DNA of 64,000 bases from GCA-2862585 sp049890295 (GCA_049890295.1 JBMHBP010000012.1:1-64000), one strand, 5' to 3'; positions 1 through 8,507 are shown, counted from the stretch's first letter. Notes: generated by a model from the letters alone, not told the origin. Numbers and translations: made by a program.

Positions 1-1
1 A

Positions 2-403
2 AACTCTAGAACGAAGTATGGTCAGAACCCAGGAGACGAGATTTCTTGGAGAATAAGAGGTGCTTGTGGTACTAACGGTACATCATGGGCTACTATCTTC
101 ACTCAGCCAGTGACATTTACACTAGGTGGAGCAAGATTAGAGAATAGTTCTGTGGCTAACTTGGATGTATATCCAAACCCATCGAGAGGAAAAATAAATA
201 TTCTTTTTAATTCGGATACTGAATCGGTAAATGAGATATCCATTTCTAATTATTTAGGTAAGGAAGTTTATTTCAAACAGTTCAATAATCTATCTAATTC
301 TAATTATTCAACAGTTGACCTGACTGATAAAGCAAAAGGTATTTACTTAATCAGAATTAAAACAGATAGTGAAGTAATAAATAGTAAAATGACTATTCAG
401 TAG
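2..403 (+). CDS. C-terminal end of a secreted protein with a T9SS sorting domain (5' partial)
   Basis: The reading frame is open from the left edge, so only the last 133 residues are visible and the GTG at 110 is not the real start. The first part (SWRIRGACGTNGTSWA) looks like the end of a fibronectin-like or BACON-type extracellular domain. The last 80 or so residues are a type A T9SS C-terminal domain: the YPNPSRGKINI box, a central KEVYFKQ segment, and a final GIYLIRIKTDSEVINSKMTI strand. Such domains send proteins through the T9SS outer membrane channel to the surface. The cargo function lies outside the window and is unknown. Confidence 0.85.
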   Translation, partial: NSRTKYGQNPGDEISWRIRGACGTNGTSWATIFTQPVTFTLGGARLENSSVANLDVYPNPSRGKINILFNSDTESVNEISISNYLGKEVYFKQFNNLSNSNYSTVDLTDKAKGIYLIRIKTDSEVINSKMTIQ

Positions 404-436
404 TTTCTTTTTAATTTCTTTATTTAACTTAGCCTT

Positions 437-1498
437 ATGATTATTTCTTTAGTTCTTATAAGTCTGTCGGCCTACTTAATTTGGAAGGCAAGTCACTCCT
501 TTGACTTAGCAGCTTCTTATTTAACAAGAAATTTAAATGAAGGGATTAAGGGACCTACTATAAATGCAATTGCTAGCTCATTACCTGAGCTATTGATTTC
601 ATTTTTTTTTCTTTTCTACATTGGTGATATTAAAGGCTTTTCGGCTGGTTTTGCAACTATTATTGGTAGTTCAATTTTTAATATTGCAATGATTCCTACG
701 ATTTCGTTTATTTTTATCTATTATAAAAAAGGAACTAAACGCTTTCCAACTGATAAATCGATTATTGAGCAAGATGGCTTATTTCTAATTATAACTGAGG
801 TTGCTTTGTTAATAGGTTTGTATTATGGAGGTATTTCAATTGTATTATCTTCTATTTTAATTTTACTTTATATTCTTTACATAGGTTTTGTTTTTTATAA
901 GAGAGGTAATCAATCCGATAGTGTTTCTAAAGATTCTGGCTTTGAATATGATTATACTGATGATTCTTTTATTCAAAAAGTGTTGAAGGTTGATATTGCA
1001 GGATTGGTATTGAGTAATAAGTCTATTTCAAAAACTAATTCCATAAGCATTCTTATTATCTCTCTAGTTATTATTTCATTAGCGTGTAAGCAATTAGTAA
1101 GTAGTAGTGAACACTTATCAGAACAAATTGGTCTGAATATTTTCTTTGTTACTTTTTTTATTGCAGCTATTGCATCTAGTATTCCTGATACTATTCTTTC
1201 AATAAAAGATGCGTCTAATGAAAAATATAAAGATTCGTTTTCTAATGCTTACGGTAGCAATATATTTGACATTTGTATAGGAATAGGTCTTCCTGTTTTA
1301 GTGTACCTACTTATTAACGGTACTGAAGATATAGAGGTTAAATCTGATAATATCATACTGATATCTTCTATTTTACTCATTACTTTTACTATTCCAATAA
1401 CATTAATTTATTGGCTGAAGCCTATAAACTTTTTTCGAAGTTTATTCATTATGCTACTTTATATTGTTTTCTTAACAATAGTCTTTTTACTTACATAG
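437..1498 (+). CDS. CaCA-superfamily cation exchanger (Na+/Ca2+ exchanger-like), inner membrane
   Basis: 353 residues, almost entirely hydrophobic, about ten membrane segments split by a hydrophilic loop near residues 155-195. Two inverted alpha-repeats are visible: NAIASSLPELLIS with IGSSIFNIAM near residues 47-85, and AAIASSIPDTILS with YGSNIFDICIGIG near 240-285. These are the ion-binding repeats of sodium/calcium exchangers. The second repeat has Asp (IPDT) where most prokaryotic members have Glu, a form I associate with eukaryotic NCX. It probably exports Ca2+ or another divalent cation at the expense of Na+ or H+. It stands alone between the secreted protein and the regulator gene. Ion specificity cannot be read from sequence. 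Confidence 0.8.
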   Translation: MIISLVLISLSAYLIWKASHSFDLAASYLTRNLNEGIKGPTINAIASSLPELLISFFFLFYIGDIKGFSAGFATIIGSSIFNIAMIPTISFIFIYYKKGTKRFPTDKSIIEQDGLFLIITEVALLIGLYYGGISIVLSSILILLYILYIGFVFYKRGNQSDSVSKDSGFEYDYTDDSFIQKVLKVDIAGLVLSNKSISKTNSISILIISLVIISLACKQLVSSSEHLSEQIGLNIFFVTFFIAAIASSIPDTILSIKDASNEKYKDSFSNAYGSNIFDICIGIGLPVLVYLLINGTEDIEVKSDNIILISSILLITFTIPITLIYWLKPINFFRSLFIMLLYIVFLTIVFLLT

Positions 1499-1542
1499 TT
1501 AATCGAGTTAAAAAGATTTTAATCGTTTAATTTTTATTTAAC

Positions 1543-1550
1543 TAACTTTG
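1543..1550 (+). promoter_or_regulatory. Bacteroidota -7 promoter element for the NrtR-like regulator
   Basis: TAACTTTG matches the TAnnTTTG -7 consensus exactly and lies 22 bp before the ATG at 1573, giving a leader of about 15-18 nt. No clear TTG -33 element is seen. Confidence 0.55.
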
Positions 1551-1572
1551 AGCATATTATATCAAAGTACCC

Positions 1573-2268
1573 ATGTCTAAAATAAATGTTTCAGTAGATT
1601 GTGTGATTTTTGGATTTGACGATAAGGAAAAACAACTTAAAGTTCTCACTATTGAAAAAAAAATTGATCCGTACTCCAATGATACTTCAACAGAAACCCA
1701 GTTTGCAATACCGGGCGACCTTATTGAAATTGATGAAGATATAGATATTGCTGCACAGCGAATTCTTTACAGTTTGACAAAACTCAAAAATTTGTATCTA
1801 AAACAATTTAAAACATTTGGTCATCCAAATCGGGTTAAGGAAGAAAAAGATAAAGAATGGTTAAATAACTTTAGAACAAATCCTGATGAGAGAGTAATTA
1901 CAATTTCTTACGTATCTATTGTGAGAATGGAAGACTATACACCTGTTCCATCGTATTTTGCTCAAAACGTTAGGTGGTCTAGTATTCAGCGTATTCCAAA
2001 AATGGCATTTGACCATAATCAAATCGTTTCTGATGCAGTTGACTTTTTGAGAAAAGAAATTAATCATGAGGTAACTTCAGAACTCTTACCAAGAAAGTTT
2101 ACCCTATCACAATTACAGGAACTTTACGAAATAATTTTAGATGAAAAATTGGACAAACGTAATTTTAGAAAACAAATTATTAGCAAAGGGGTAGTTGAAA
2201 AAACTAATGAGAAACAGCATGGTGTATCTCATAAACCTGCTGAACTTTATAAGTTTAACGAACAGTAA
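1573..2268 (+). CDS. NrtR/AraR-type transcriptional regulator (degenerate Nudix domain plus winged helix)
   Basis: 231 residues. Residues 1-150 have the Nudix fold seen in the NrtR family (SVDCVIFGFDDKEKQLKVL, then FAIPGDLIEIDED). The catalytic Nudix box is broken: after G-x5-E the REUxEE core is replaced by RILYSLTKL, so hydrolysis is unlikely and the domain probably senses a ligand. The C-terminal 70 residues (KFTLSQLQELYEIILDEKL, then RNFRKQIISKG) are the winged-helix DNA-binding part typical of this family. It is convergent with, and 3 bp from, the ROK kinase that ends a glycolytic operon. Bacteroidota members control sugar or NAD genes, so the neighbouring pfkA operon, whose promoter holds a palindrome, is the natural target. 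That link is inferred. Confidence 0.8.
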   Translation: MSKINVSVDCVIFGFDDKEKQLKVLTIEKKIDPYSNDTSTETQFAIPGDLIEIDEDIDIAAQRILYSLTKLKNLYLKQFKTFGHPNRVKEEKDKEWLNNFRTNPDERVITISYVSIVRMEDYTPVPSYFAQNVRWSSIQRIPKMAFDHNQIVSDAVDFLRKEINHEVTSELLPRKFTLSQLQELYEIILDEKLDKRNFRKQIISKGVVEKTNEKQHGVSHKPAELYKFNEQ

Positions 2269-2271
2269 AGC

Positions 2272-3210
2272 TTACTGAACTAAGCTACTTGCTTTGTTAA
2301 AAGCCAATGAAGCTGGACCTAGTACGTTCATCTTTTCATCTAACAAACTAGAAATAGAATATTCTATTTTGCCTCTAAAGTCATTCAATAATTGTTTTTC
2401 TGACGAATTTTTAATTGTTGGTAAGTAAGTTTCTAGTGACTTTGAAATATTACCACAAAAGATAACAGCCTGCGGATTTAAAACATGAATGAAGTCTGCT
2501 AGTTTACTACCTAATTTATCAAATGTAGTTTCTAATATACTATGACAATTTTGGTCGCCGTTTCTAGCCATATCAAAAATCTTCTTAATGGAAGGGATAT
2601 GATTAGGTTCAGAGGAGTTCAAACTTTTTATAGTAAGGGCATAAGATTTTTTAATTCCATTGGCAGATACAATAGTTTCTAAACAACCGACTCCACCACA
2701 ATTACACTTTCTGTCATTACCCTCTATTTTAGTGTGGCCAAACTCACCAGAATAGCCGAATGCCCCTTCAAATAACTGATTATTTACAATAATACCACCT
2801 CCAAGGCCAGTACCAATTGTAATAAGTATAAAATCACTGTATTTTAAGCCTACACCATAGCGATTTTCGGCCAAAGCTGATGCATTTGCATCGTTTGAAA
2901 GGTAGGTAGGAATATTTAATTCTTTCTCTAAATGAGATTTTAAATTAAATGGCTCAAGATCAGTCCATGGAAAATTTACAGGACAAAATGTCTGACTAGA
3001 AGCATCGTAATTAGGTGCTCCAACTCCTATAGATTGAATATCATGCTCAACTGTCAAAGCATGAATGTTTTCAGTCAATAAATCGATATAAGACTTAAAA
3101 GAATCGTTTCCTTTAGTTTTGAATTTACTGGTTTGGACTATACCTAATTCTGAATCTACTACTCCTAATTCTGTATTGGTTCCACCTATATCTACACCTA
3201 TTACTTTCAT
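2272..3210 (-). CDS. ROK-family sugar kinase (glucokinase-like)
   Basis: 312 residues, the usual ROK length. The N-terminal phosphate-binding loop DIGGTN is at residues 6-11. The sugar site is marked by NDANASALAE near 103, and the ATP region by TIGTGLGGGI near 130. The zinc-binding signature CNCGGVGCLET near residues 167-177 is complete. It most likely phosphorylates glucose or N-acetyl-hexosamine at C6. It is the last gene of the leftward operon pfkA-gapA-mgsA-ROK, with 2 bp to the gene before it, which fits entry of sugar into glycolysis. The exact sugar is not fixed by these motifs. Confidence 0.82.
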   Translation of the reverse strand: MKVIGVDIGGTNTELGVVDSELGIVQTSKFKTKGNDSFKSYIDLLTENIHALTVEHDIQSIGVGAPNYDASSQTFCPVNFPWTDLEPFNLKSHLEKELNIPTYLSNDANASALAENRYGVGLKYSDFILITIGTGLGGGIIVNNQLFEGAFGYSGEFGHTKIEGNDRKCNCGGVGCLETIVSANGIKKSYALTIKSLNSSEPNHIPSIKKIFDMARNGDQNCHSILETTFDKLGSKLADFIHVLNPQAVIFCGNISKSLETYLPTIKNSSEKQLLNDFRGKIEYSISSLLDEKMNVLGPASLAFNKASSLVQ

Positions 3211-3212
3211 CT

Positions 3213-3632
3213 TTAACTACCTATTTTTGATTTTACATTTTCTGAAGCTTCCATTCTAATTTTACCAATAATTAGTAATTCAGCCGCCGCTTGGTTTGTA
3301 CTTAATGGTACATTGTGACTATCACATATATTGAGGAGTTGTATTATATCCTCATGATATGGTTGAATGATGCTTGGATCTCGAAAGAAAAACACTATTT
3401 CAACTTCACCATTTTTTATCATTTCGATAATTTGAAGGTAACCGCCTTCAGCCCCTTTCCTCACGTGAGTTAAAGGCAGGTTGAGTTGACCTACCTCTAG
3501 AAAGTCTGCCGTTCTACCAGTAGCAACTATCTCTCTACCGAAAAACCAAGATTTTTTATCTTTTAAGAACTTTAAGAGGTTAGGCTTAAAATTATCATGT
3601 GCTATGACTACAATTTTACTCACTTTACACAC
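3213..3632 (-). CDS. mgsA: Methylglyoxal synthase homologue with altered active site
   Basis: About 136-139 residues with the MGS-like fold: AHDNFK at the start (matching the AHDxxK substrate site), ATGRT phosphate loop, FFRDP, and STNQAAAELLI near the end. The family turns dihydroxyacetone phosphate into methylglyoxal. Key positions differ from the E. coli enzyme: the GGD loop with catalytic Asp71 reads GGY, the T47 position is Arg, and the PHDPD stretch (His98, Asp101) reads PYHED. It may be an altered enzyme or a non-catalytic, allosteric-like MGS domain. The start used here is GTG at 3632, overlapping gapA by 8 nt; GTG at 3621-3623 (MSKIVVIAHD) is equally good. It lies inside the glycolytic operon. 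Confidence 0.72.
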   Translation of the reverse strand: MCKVSKIVVIAHDNFKPNLLKFLKDKKSWFFGREIVATGRTADFLEVGQLNLPLTHVRKGAEGGYLQIIEMIKNGEVEIVFFFRDPSIIQPYHEDIIQLLNICDSHNVPLSTNQAAAELLIIGKIRMEASENVKSKIGS

Positions 3633-4635
3633 TCATTTTATTTACTATTTTGACCTTAAGACACAGATCTAAAAGACGTGTAGAGTAAGCGGTTTCATTA
3701 TCATACCAACTAACTAGCTTTATGACGTTTCCGTGTACTTTTGTCAATTGACTGTCAACAATAGAAGATTCTTTTCTACCTACTATATCGATCGATACTA
3801 ATGGTTCTGAACTAACGGCCAAGATGTCTTTCATGTCGTCTTGGGTAGCCTCAAATAATAATCGGTTAACCTCTTCTGCAGTTGTTTCCTTTTCAACTAC
3901 ACATACTAGGTCAGTAATTGAACCACAAGCAACAGGTACTCGTAGTGCTATACCGTCTAATTTACCATCTAAATCAGGTAATACTTTACCTACGGCTGAG
4001 GCTGCTCCCGTTTTAGTTGGTATAATAGAATTCATTGCAGAACGTGCTCTTCTTAAATCTTTATGAGGAGAATCTTGTAAACGTTGATCTGCAGTGAATG
4101 CATGTGTGGTTGTAATATAACCAGATTTGATAGTGAAATTATCATGAATGACTTTGGCTACGGGAGCTAAGCAATTAGTTGTACATGAGGCATTAGACAG
4201 TACAAAATCATCCTCAGAGATAACATCATCATTAACACCTAAAACTATGGTCTTAGCATCTGGTGAAGGAGCAGAAATAATTACTTTTTTAGCTCCTGCA
4301 ATCACATGAGATAAGGCTTGTTCATTTTTAAGAAATCTACCTGTTGATTCTATAACAACATCAATATCTAAATCTTTCCAAGGTAAATCTTGCGGATTAG
4401 GGTTTGAAAAAATAGGTACTTCTTTTGATCCTACTACAATATTGCTACCTGACACAGCTACATTTTCATTTAAAATACCATGTGAGGAATCGTATTTTAA
4501 CAAATGAGCCAACGTATTAACATCCGTCAGATCATTAACAGCTACAACTTCTATTTCTTTTGATTCTAGGGATTGTCTAAAAAAGTTCCTACCAATTCGA
4601 CCAAATCCATTAATTGCTACTTTAATAGTTTTCAT
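3625..4635 (-). CDS. gapA: Glyceraldehyde-3-phosphate dehydrogenase, type I
   Basis: 336 residues, full length. The NAD-binding loop INGFGRIGRN is at residues 8-17, followed by NDLTD near 34, where the Asp after the second strand favours NAD. The catalytic cysteine is C151 in SNASCTTNCLAP. The phosphate-site segment TTHAFTADQRLQDSPHKDLR and the closing WYDNETAYSTR are both typical. It oxidises glyceraldehyde-3-phosphate with phosphate to 1,3-bisphosphoglycerate in the cytoplasm. It abuts pfkA directly, with stop and start adjacent at 4635/4636, so the two are surely cotranscribed. Confidence 0.95.
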   Translation of the reverse strand: MKTIKVAINGFGRIGRNFFRQSLESKEIEVVAVNDLTDVNTLAHLLKYDSSHGILNENVAVSGSNIVVGSKEVPIFSNPNPQDLPWKDLDIDVVIESTGRFLKNEQALSHVIAGAKKVIISAPSPDAKTIVLGVNDDVISEDDFVLSNASCTTNCLAPVAKVIHDNFTIKSGYITTTHAFTADQRLQDSPHKDLRRARSAMNSIIPTKTGAASAVGKVLPDLDGKLDGIALRVPVACGSITDLVCVVEKETTAEEVNRLLFEATQDDMKDILAVSSEPLVSIDIVGRKESSIVDSQLTKVHGNVIKLVSWYDNETAYSTRLLDLCLKVKIVNKMSV

Positions 4636-5610
4636 TTATTTTGAAATTATATTATTTAAATTGAATAAATCTTCGTTAATATTTTGTGTTTTGTCTACCA
4701 CATCTAGTAAAGGAGTTAATACTAAATCATTGTTAGTTATTCCTACCATGTGATTAGATTTTGACTGTAATACTGTCTCAACAGCAAACATACCTAGTCT
4801 ACTGGCAATGATTCTATCTTCAGCCACTGGAGCACCACCTCGTTGAAGGTGACCAAGTATACTTACCTTTGTTTCATACTCAGAATACACATCAATCAAG
4901 TCACTAGCTATTTTATAAGAAGGGCCATAAGTATTTCCTTCAGCTACTATAACAATACTTGACGTTTTTTTAAGCTCTTTACCTTCTCTTAATCGTTCTG
5001 CTAAATCAGAAATTTTAAATTCTTTTTCTGGAATAATAACATAACATGCTCCCGTAGCTAGACTGGAATGAAGGGCTAAACTTCCATTGTCTCGTCCCAT
5101 GACTTCAACGAAAAACAAGCGATTGTGAGACCTAGCGGTATCTCTAATCTTGTCAATACTTTCTACTATTGTTTGAAGAGAGGTATGAAAACCTATGGAG
5201 TAATCTGTACCATAAATATCATTATCTATAGATGCAGGTATTCCTACGCAAGAAAAATCAAATTGTTGTGAAAATACATTGGCTCCTGTAAGAGATCCAT
5301 TACCTCCAATGACTACTAATGCATCAATTTCTAATCGTTTTAAATTTTGATGAGCTTTTTCTCTTATACTGGCATCTAAAAAGTCTGTAGATCGAGCGGT
5401 TTTTAACATGGTACCACCGAGACCAAGAATTTTACTAACGCTTCGCATTTTGAGCTCTTTGTAATCATTTTCGATTACACCCTGAAAACCTCTCTTAAAG
5501 CCAAAGCATTGAATACCGTGATAAATAGACGACCTGACAACACTGCGTAGTGCTGCATTCATTCCAGGCGAATCGCCTCCAGATGTTATAATTGCTAGTC
5601 GCTTAATAAT
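4636..5610 (-). CDS. pfkA: ATP-dependent 6-phosphofructokinase, probably ATT-initiated
   Basis: The first ATG (5560-5562) would begin inside the ATP-binding loop. Reading upstream in frame gives IKRLAIITSGGDSPG directly before MNAALRSVVR, the canonical PfkA N-terminus. An in-frame TAG at 5623-5625 closes the frame, and no ATG, GTG or TTG lies between. The start is therefore probably one of two ATT codons at 5608-5610 or 5605-5607, giving about 324 residues, the family length. The catalytic region GIPASIDNDI, with Asp as base, and DTARSHNRLFFVEVMGR are intact. It phosphorylates fructose-6-phosphate to fructose-1,6-bisphosphate. It is the first gene of the glycolytic operon. A base error near the start is the main alternative to an ATT start. 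Confidence 0.9.
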   Translation of the reverse strand: MIKRLAIITSGGDSPGMNAALRSVVRSSIYHGIQCFGFKRGFQGVIENDYKELKMRSVSKILGLGGTMLKTARSTDFLDASIREKAHQNLKRLEIDALVVIGGNGSLTGANVFSQQFDFSCVGIPASIDNDIYGTDYSIGFHTSLQTIVESIDKIRDTARSHNRLFFVEVMGRDNGSLALHSSLATGACYVIIPEKEFKISDLAERLREGKELKKTSSIVIVAEGNTYGPSYKIASDLIDVYSEYETKVSILGHLQRGGAPVAEDRIIASRLGMFAVETVLQSKSNHMVGITNNDLVLTPLLDVVDKTQNINEDLFNLNNIISK

Positions 5611-5622
5611 AAAATGTTTTGG

Positions 5623-5630
5623 CTAATATA
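5623..5630 (-). promoter_or_regulatory. Probable -7 element of the pfkA operon
   Basis: On the minus strand the bases read TATATTAG, one or two bases off TAnnTTTG, 13 to 16 bp before the proposed ATT start codons. The palindrome at 5637-5657 lies just upstream, where a repressor would block the -33 region. Confidence 0.35.
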
Positions 5631-5636
5631 CATTAA

Positions 5637-5657
5637 TTAGTGTAATTTTAACACTAA
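5637..5657. promoter_or_regulatory. 21-bp inverted repeat, candidate operator of the pfkA operon
   Basis: Perfect 7-bp arms TTAGTGT and ACACTAA are separated by 7 bp, giving a 21-bp palindrome, the size usually reported for NrtR-family operators. It overlaps the expected -17 to -37 region of the pfkA promoter. The NrtR-like gene at 1573 is the nearest regulator. There is no T-run, so a terminator is less likely. Confidence 0.45.
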
Positions 5658-5692
5658 CTGAAAAATATATTATCAAAATTTAGCTAAATTGA

Positions 5693-6391
5693 CTATTTAT
5701 TGAATTGTCTTTTTTGACTATAAACAGCAATAACAATTAATAACATTAATAAATTATAGATGCTATCCTCAATTGGTATGTTGAGAATTCTAAAACCGAT
5801 TATTTGTGATGAATTATAGCTTACAATTGGTACTTCATTAAAACTGCCTGTTAAAAATCCATTAATAATGATGAATGGTATTAAGGAAACGAAATAAGCT
5901 CTAAAGAATATTCCAATCCATTTAGGATTGTACATAGCAAGAATAAAGAGTGCAACTGATGTGAGACTAAAACAGACCATGGTATATAATCTGTCTGAAA
6001 AGATAACTGCTAGTACAATTAACAATAGTCCTAACATCAATGCTATAACTTGGTAAGGTTTTTCTTTGAGATCTGTTCTGAAATAGTAATTTAAGACCTC
6101 ATAAATAAAAACACATGCGAATGGCACTATTATAAAAAATAACCACTCCTCAATTGGTAATGAATAAATAGACCAGCCTACTGTATAGTTTTTGTTGAAA
6201 GCCCAAACGGACTGGTTAGTAAACCAAATATCCCAAGGGATAAATAAAAACATCATCACTAAAGCGGAAAAAAGAACATTTTTCCATTTTGAGTAGTATT
6301 TCAAACGACTTTCAAAACTCTGCAATAAGGGGTATGCTATTGTAACGATTAACAATATGAAGTAAAACCAATTATTTTCTAAAAACTGCAT
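5693..6391 (-). CDS. crtYcd: Lycopene beta-cyclase, fused CrtYc/CrtYd type
   Basis: 232 residues with about seven membrane segments. Two lycopene-cyclase repeats are present in one chain. The first has PWDIWFT near 52, then LPIEEWLFFIIVPFACV near 80-96. The second, shorter one has IPIEDSIYNLLM near 205. The acidic PIEE and PIED boxes are the conserved part of this family, which closes psi ends of lycopene to beta rings. It is the last gene of the ten-gene leftward run and follows cruF by one base. With CruF and CrtD upstream it should make a monocyclic gamma-carotene-type backbone. Confidence 0.85.
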   Translation of the reverse strand: MQFLENNWFYFILLIVTIAYPLLQSFESRLKYYSKWKNVLFSALVMMFLFIPWDIWFTNQSVWAFNKNYTVGWSIYSLPIEEWLFFIIVPFACVFIYEVLNYYFRTDLKEKPYQVIALMLGLLLIVLAVIFSDRLYTMVCFSLTSVALFILAMYNPKWIGIFFRAYFVSLIPFIIINGFLTGSFNEVPIVSYNSSQIIGFRILNIPIEDSIYNLLMLLIVIAVYSQKRQFNK

Positions 6392-6392
6392 C

Positions 6393-7022
6393 TTAAATTA
6401 CTAATGATAAAATGGTAAAAAATAGTATTTGAGAAATGAATAAACCAAAAGCTACTTTAAAATTTACTTTCAATTTATTGATATGTACAAATCCGTTCAT
6501 CAGAAATGCTACTAAAAACCACATAACATAATTTTGAGTAGGTATTAAGGAGTCAGCCCACCACCAAAAATTGAGCTGAATGGCTACTGGCTCAATAATA
6601 AAGTCTAAACCAACCATTAATACGGATGCTAAAATAATCTTAGCTAAAGGTTTTACCTTAAAAAAACTAATGACACCATATGATGATAGACAAAGAATTA
6701 CCCAATTTACTCCTATCATAATGGGTGTATCAAAACATTTAAACCCTAATACTGGCCCATAATAATACTCACCAAACAAAAGACCGGTTTGCACTCCAGC
6801 AACTTCAATTAGATAGCCAAAGCTATAAATTACTAATAGTACTTTAAAAAAAGTATGGCTATAATCTCTGTTTGCCCAGACTAACACAACAAATGATAGT
6901 AATAAATGCAATGGGGTGAGCATTAGAAATACATCTTTGTAAGTAGTCGATAAACCAATAGCACCTATACAATGAAAGATGAAGAAAAAAAATATACTTA
7001 TATTTTCTTTAGTGAATGTCAT
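6393..7022 (-). CDS. cruF: Carotenoid 1',2'-hydratase, CruF family
   Basis: 209 residues from ATG 7020-7022. A TTG nine bases upstream is in frame but adds only three residues. The protein is all membrane segments. Family features are GEYYYGPVLGFK near 84-95, CFDTPIMIGVNW, and GLDFIIEPVAIQLNFWWW near 136-155, with its acidic residues. CruF adds water across the 1',2' double bond of an open psi end, giving the 1'-OH of myxol and saproxanthin. It sits between crtD and the cyclase gene, and those two enzymes act on either end of the same molecule. Confidence 0.85.
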   Translation of the reverse strand: MTFTKENISIFFFFIFHCIGAIGLSTTYKDVFLMLTPLHLLLSFVVLVWANRDYSHTFFKVLLVIYSFGYLIEVAGVQTGLLFGEYYYGPVLGFKCFDTPIMIGVNWVILCLSSYGVISFFKVKPLAKIILASVLMVGLDFIIEPVAIQLNFWWWADSLIPTQNYVMWFLVAFLMNGFVHINKLKVNFKVAFGLFISQILFFTILSLVI

Positions 7023-7034
7023 TTTATACAATCT

Positions 7035-8507
7035 TTAAAAAAACCCATCAACTATCTTTGCTGATGAAAGTGCTAAGGGTATGCCTCCTCCAGGATGAAC
7101 ACTACCACCACAAAAAAACAAGTTATCAATTTTTTTAGAAAAGTTGGGATGTCTAAAAAAAGCTGACATTCGATTGTTTGAGGAAGCCCCATAAAGTGAT
7201 CCTTTATATGAAGCTGTTTTTTGTTCTATTCCTACTGGATCTAATATATTTTCACTCACAATAAGAGATTCTATATCAGTATTTAGCTCTTTATTGAGTT
7301 TATGAATAATAAATCGTCGGGCAGAACTAATTAAATCTGTCCAATTTTGCCCATCATTTGAAGGAGTATTTATCATTACAAACCAATTTTCTGATCCCTC
7401 TGGTGCGTCTGTAGGATTCTTTTTTGATGTAATATTAATATAAATAGTTGGGTCATCAAATAGTTCGTGCCCCTCACTAAGCATTTCAAATTCTTTTTCG
7501 TAATCGCCAGAAAAGAAAATATTATGTAAATCGAGCTGTTCAAAAGTAGCATTAATACCCCAGTAAAAAATAAGAGCAGACGTTGAACGCTCTTCATTTT
7601 CTATTCTTTGAGGAACTGGATAATTTTTTAATAAATGTTTGTAAACAAAATAAATATCTAGATTACATACAACAGCATCTGTTCTAATAATCTCATCATC
7701 GACTTTTATGGCTGTAGCTTTATTATCAGTAATTATAATTTCCTCAACTGTTGAATTGAAGTTGAATTTTACTCCCAAAGATAAAGCTAAATTATACAGT
7801 GAATTAGCAATAGAATACATACCATTGTCAGGAAAAAAAGCACCTTTGTGAAACTCAAGGTGTGGGATAATATTTAATATCGCAGGTGCCTTGTAAGGAT
7901 TAGAACCATTATAAGTAGCATAACGATCAAAAAGCTGTGTGAGTTTAGGGTCTTTCAAGACGTCTTTATTTTCATTATGCATGCTTTTAAAAACACCTAA
8001 AAAAGGGAGCTTTAAAAAAGACAAAAGAACATTTATAGATAAATACGACTTTAACAAATGTAAAGAGCGTTCTAAAAATAAAAATGCTGTAGAATTATAA
8101 ATAAATTGACTTTTCTTTAAAAAACGAATAATATTTTCAGGATTGGTATTGGTGACTATTGCGGCCTCATTAGCAAATTTATCTCTATCCGTATATCCTA
8201 TAATACAGCTGCCATCATCATAAAAATAACGACAACTTTCGTTCAGCTTTTGATAGTTAAAAAATTCTCTAGGGTTTATTCCAGAAATCTCGAAAAGCTC
8301 ATCAACTAACTCTGGCATAGTAAACAAGGAAGGTCCTGTATCGAATCTAAAGCCACTATCTTCTATTTGAGATAATTTCCCGCCAGCTTTTGGACTAGAC
8401 TCAAACACCTCAACTTTATAGCCTTTTGAAGCTAATCGTATTGAAGAGGCTAATCCGGCAATTCCCGCTCCTATTATAGTTACTGATTTGGTAGAGCTTA
8501 TTGACAT
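7035..8507 (-). CDS. crtD: Carotenoid 3,4-desaturase (CrtD type), FAD-dependent
   Basis: 490 residues. The FAD-binding GAGIAGLASSIRLASKG is at residues 13-29, followed by FDTGPSLFTMPE near 56-67, which I associate with CrtD rather than CrtI. The C-terminal FFCGGSVHPGGGIPLALSSA is the dinucleotide-fold closing motif shared by all CrtI-like enzymes. It should desaturate the 3',4' position next to the 1'-hydroxyl made by CruF. The crtI at 25262 is a separate gene with different N-terminal sequence, which supports the split of roles. It overlaps the photolyase gene by 10 nt. Confidence 0.82.
   Translation of the reverse strand: MSISSTKSVTIIGAGIAGLASSIRLASKGYKVEVFESSPKAGGKLSQIEDSGFRFDTGPSLFTMPELVDELFEISGINPREFFNYQKLNESCRYFYDDGSCIIGYTDRDKFANEAAIVTNTNPENIIRFLKKSQFIYNSTAFLFLERSLHLLKSYLSINVLLSFLKLPFLGVFKSMHNENKDVLKDPKLTQLFDRYATYNGSNPYKAPAILNIIPHLEFHKGAFFPDNGMYSIANSLYNLALSLGVKFNFNSTVEEIIITDNKATAIKVDDEIIRTDAVVCNLDIYFVYKHLLKNYPVPQRIENEERSTSALIFYWGINATFEQLDLHNIFFSGDYEKEFEMLSEGHELFDDPTIYINITSKKNPTDAPEGSENWFVMINTPSNDGQNWTDLISSARRFIIHKLNKELNTDIESLIVSENILDPVGIEQKTASYKGSLYGASSNNRMSAFFRHPNFSKKIDNLFFCGGSVHPGGGIPLALSSAKIVDGFF

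Noticed and set aside
2269..2286. AGCTTA/TAAGCT hairpin at the convergent ends of the regulator and ROK kinase genes
   Set aside because: Only six base pairs, partly inside the ROK coding sequence, without a T-run on either strand. Too weak to call a terminator.
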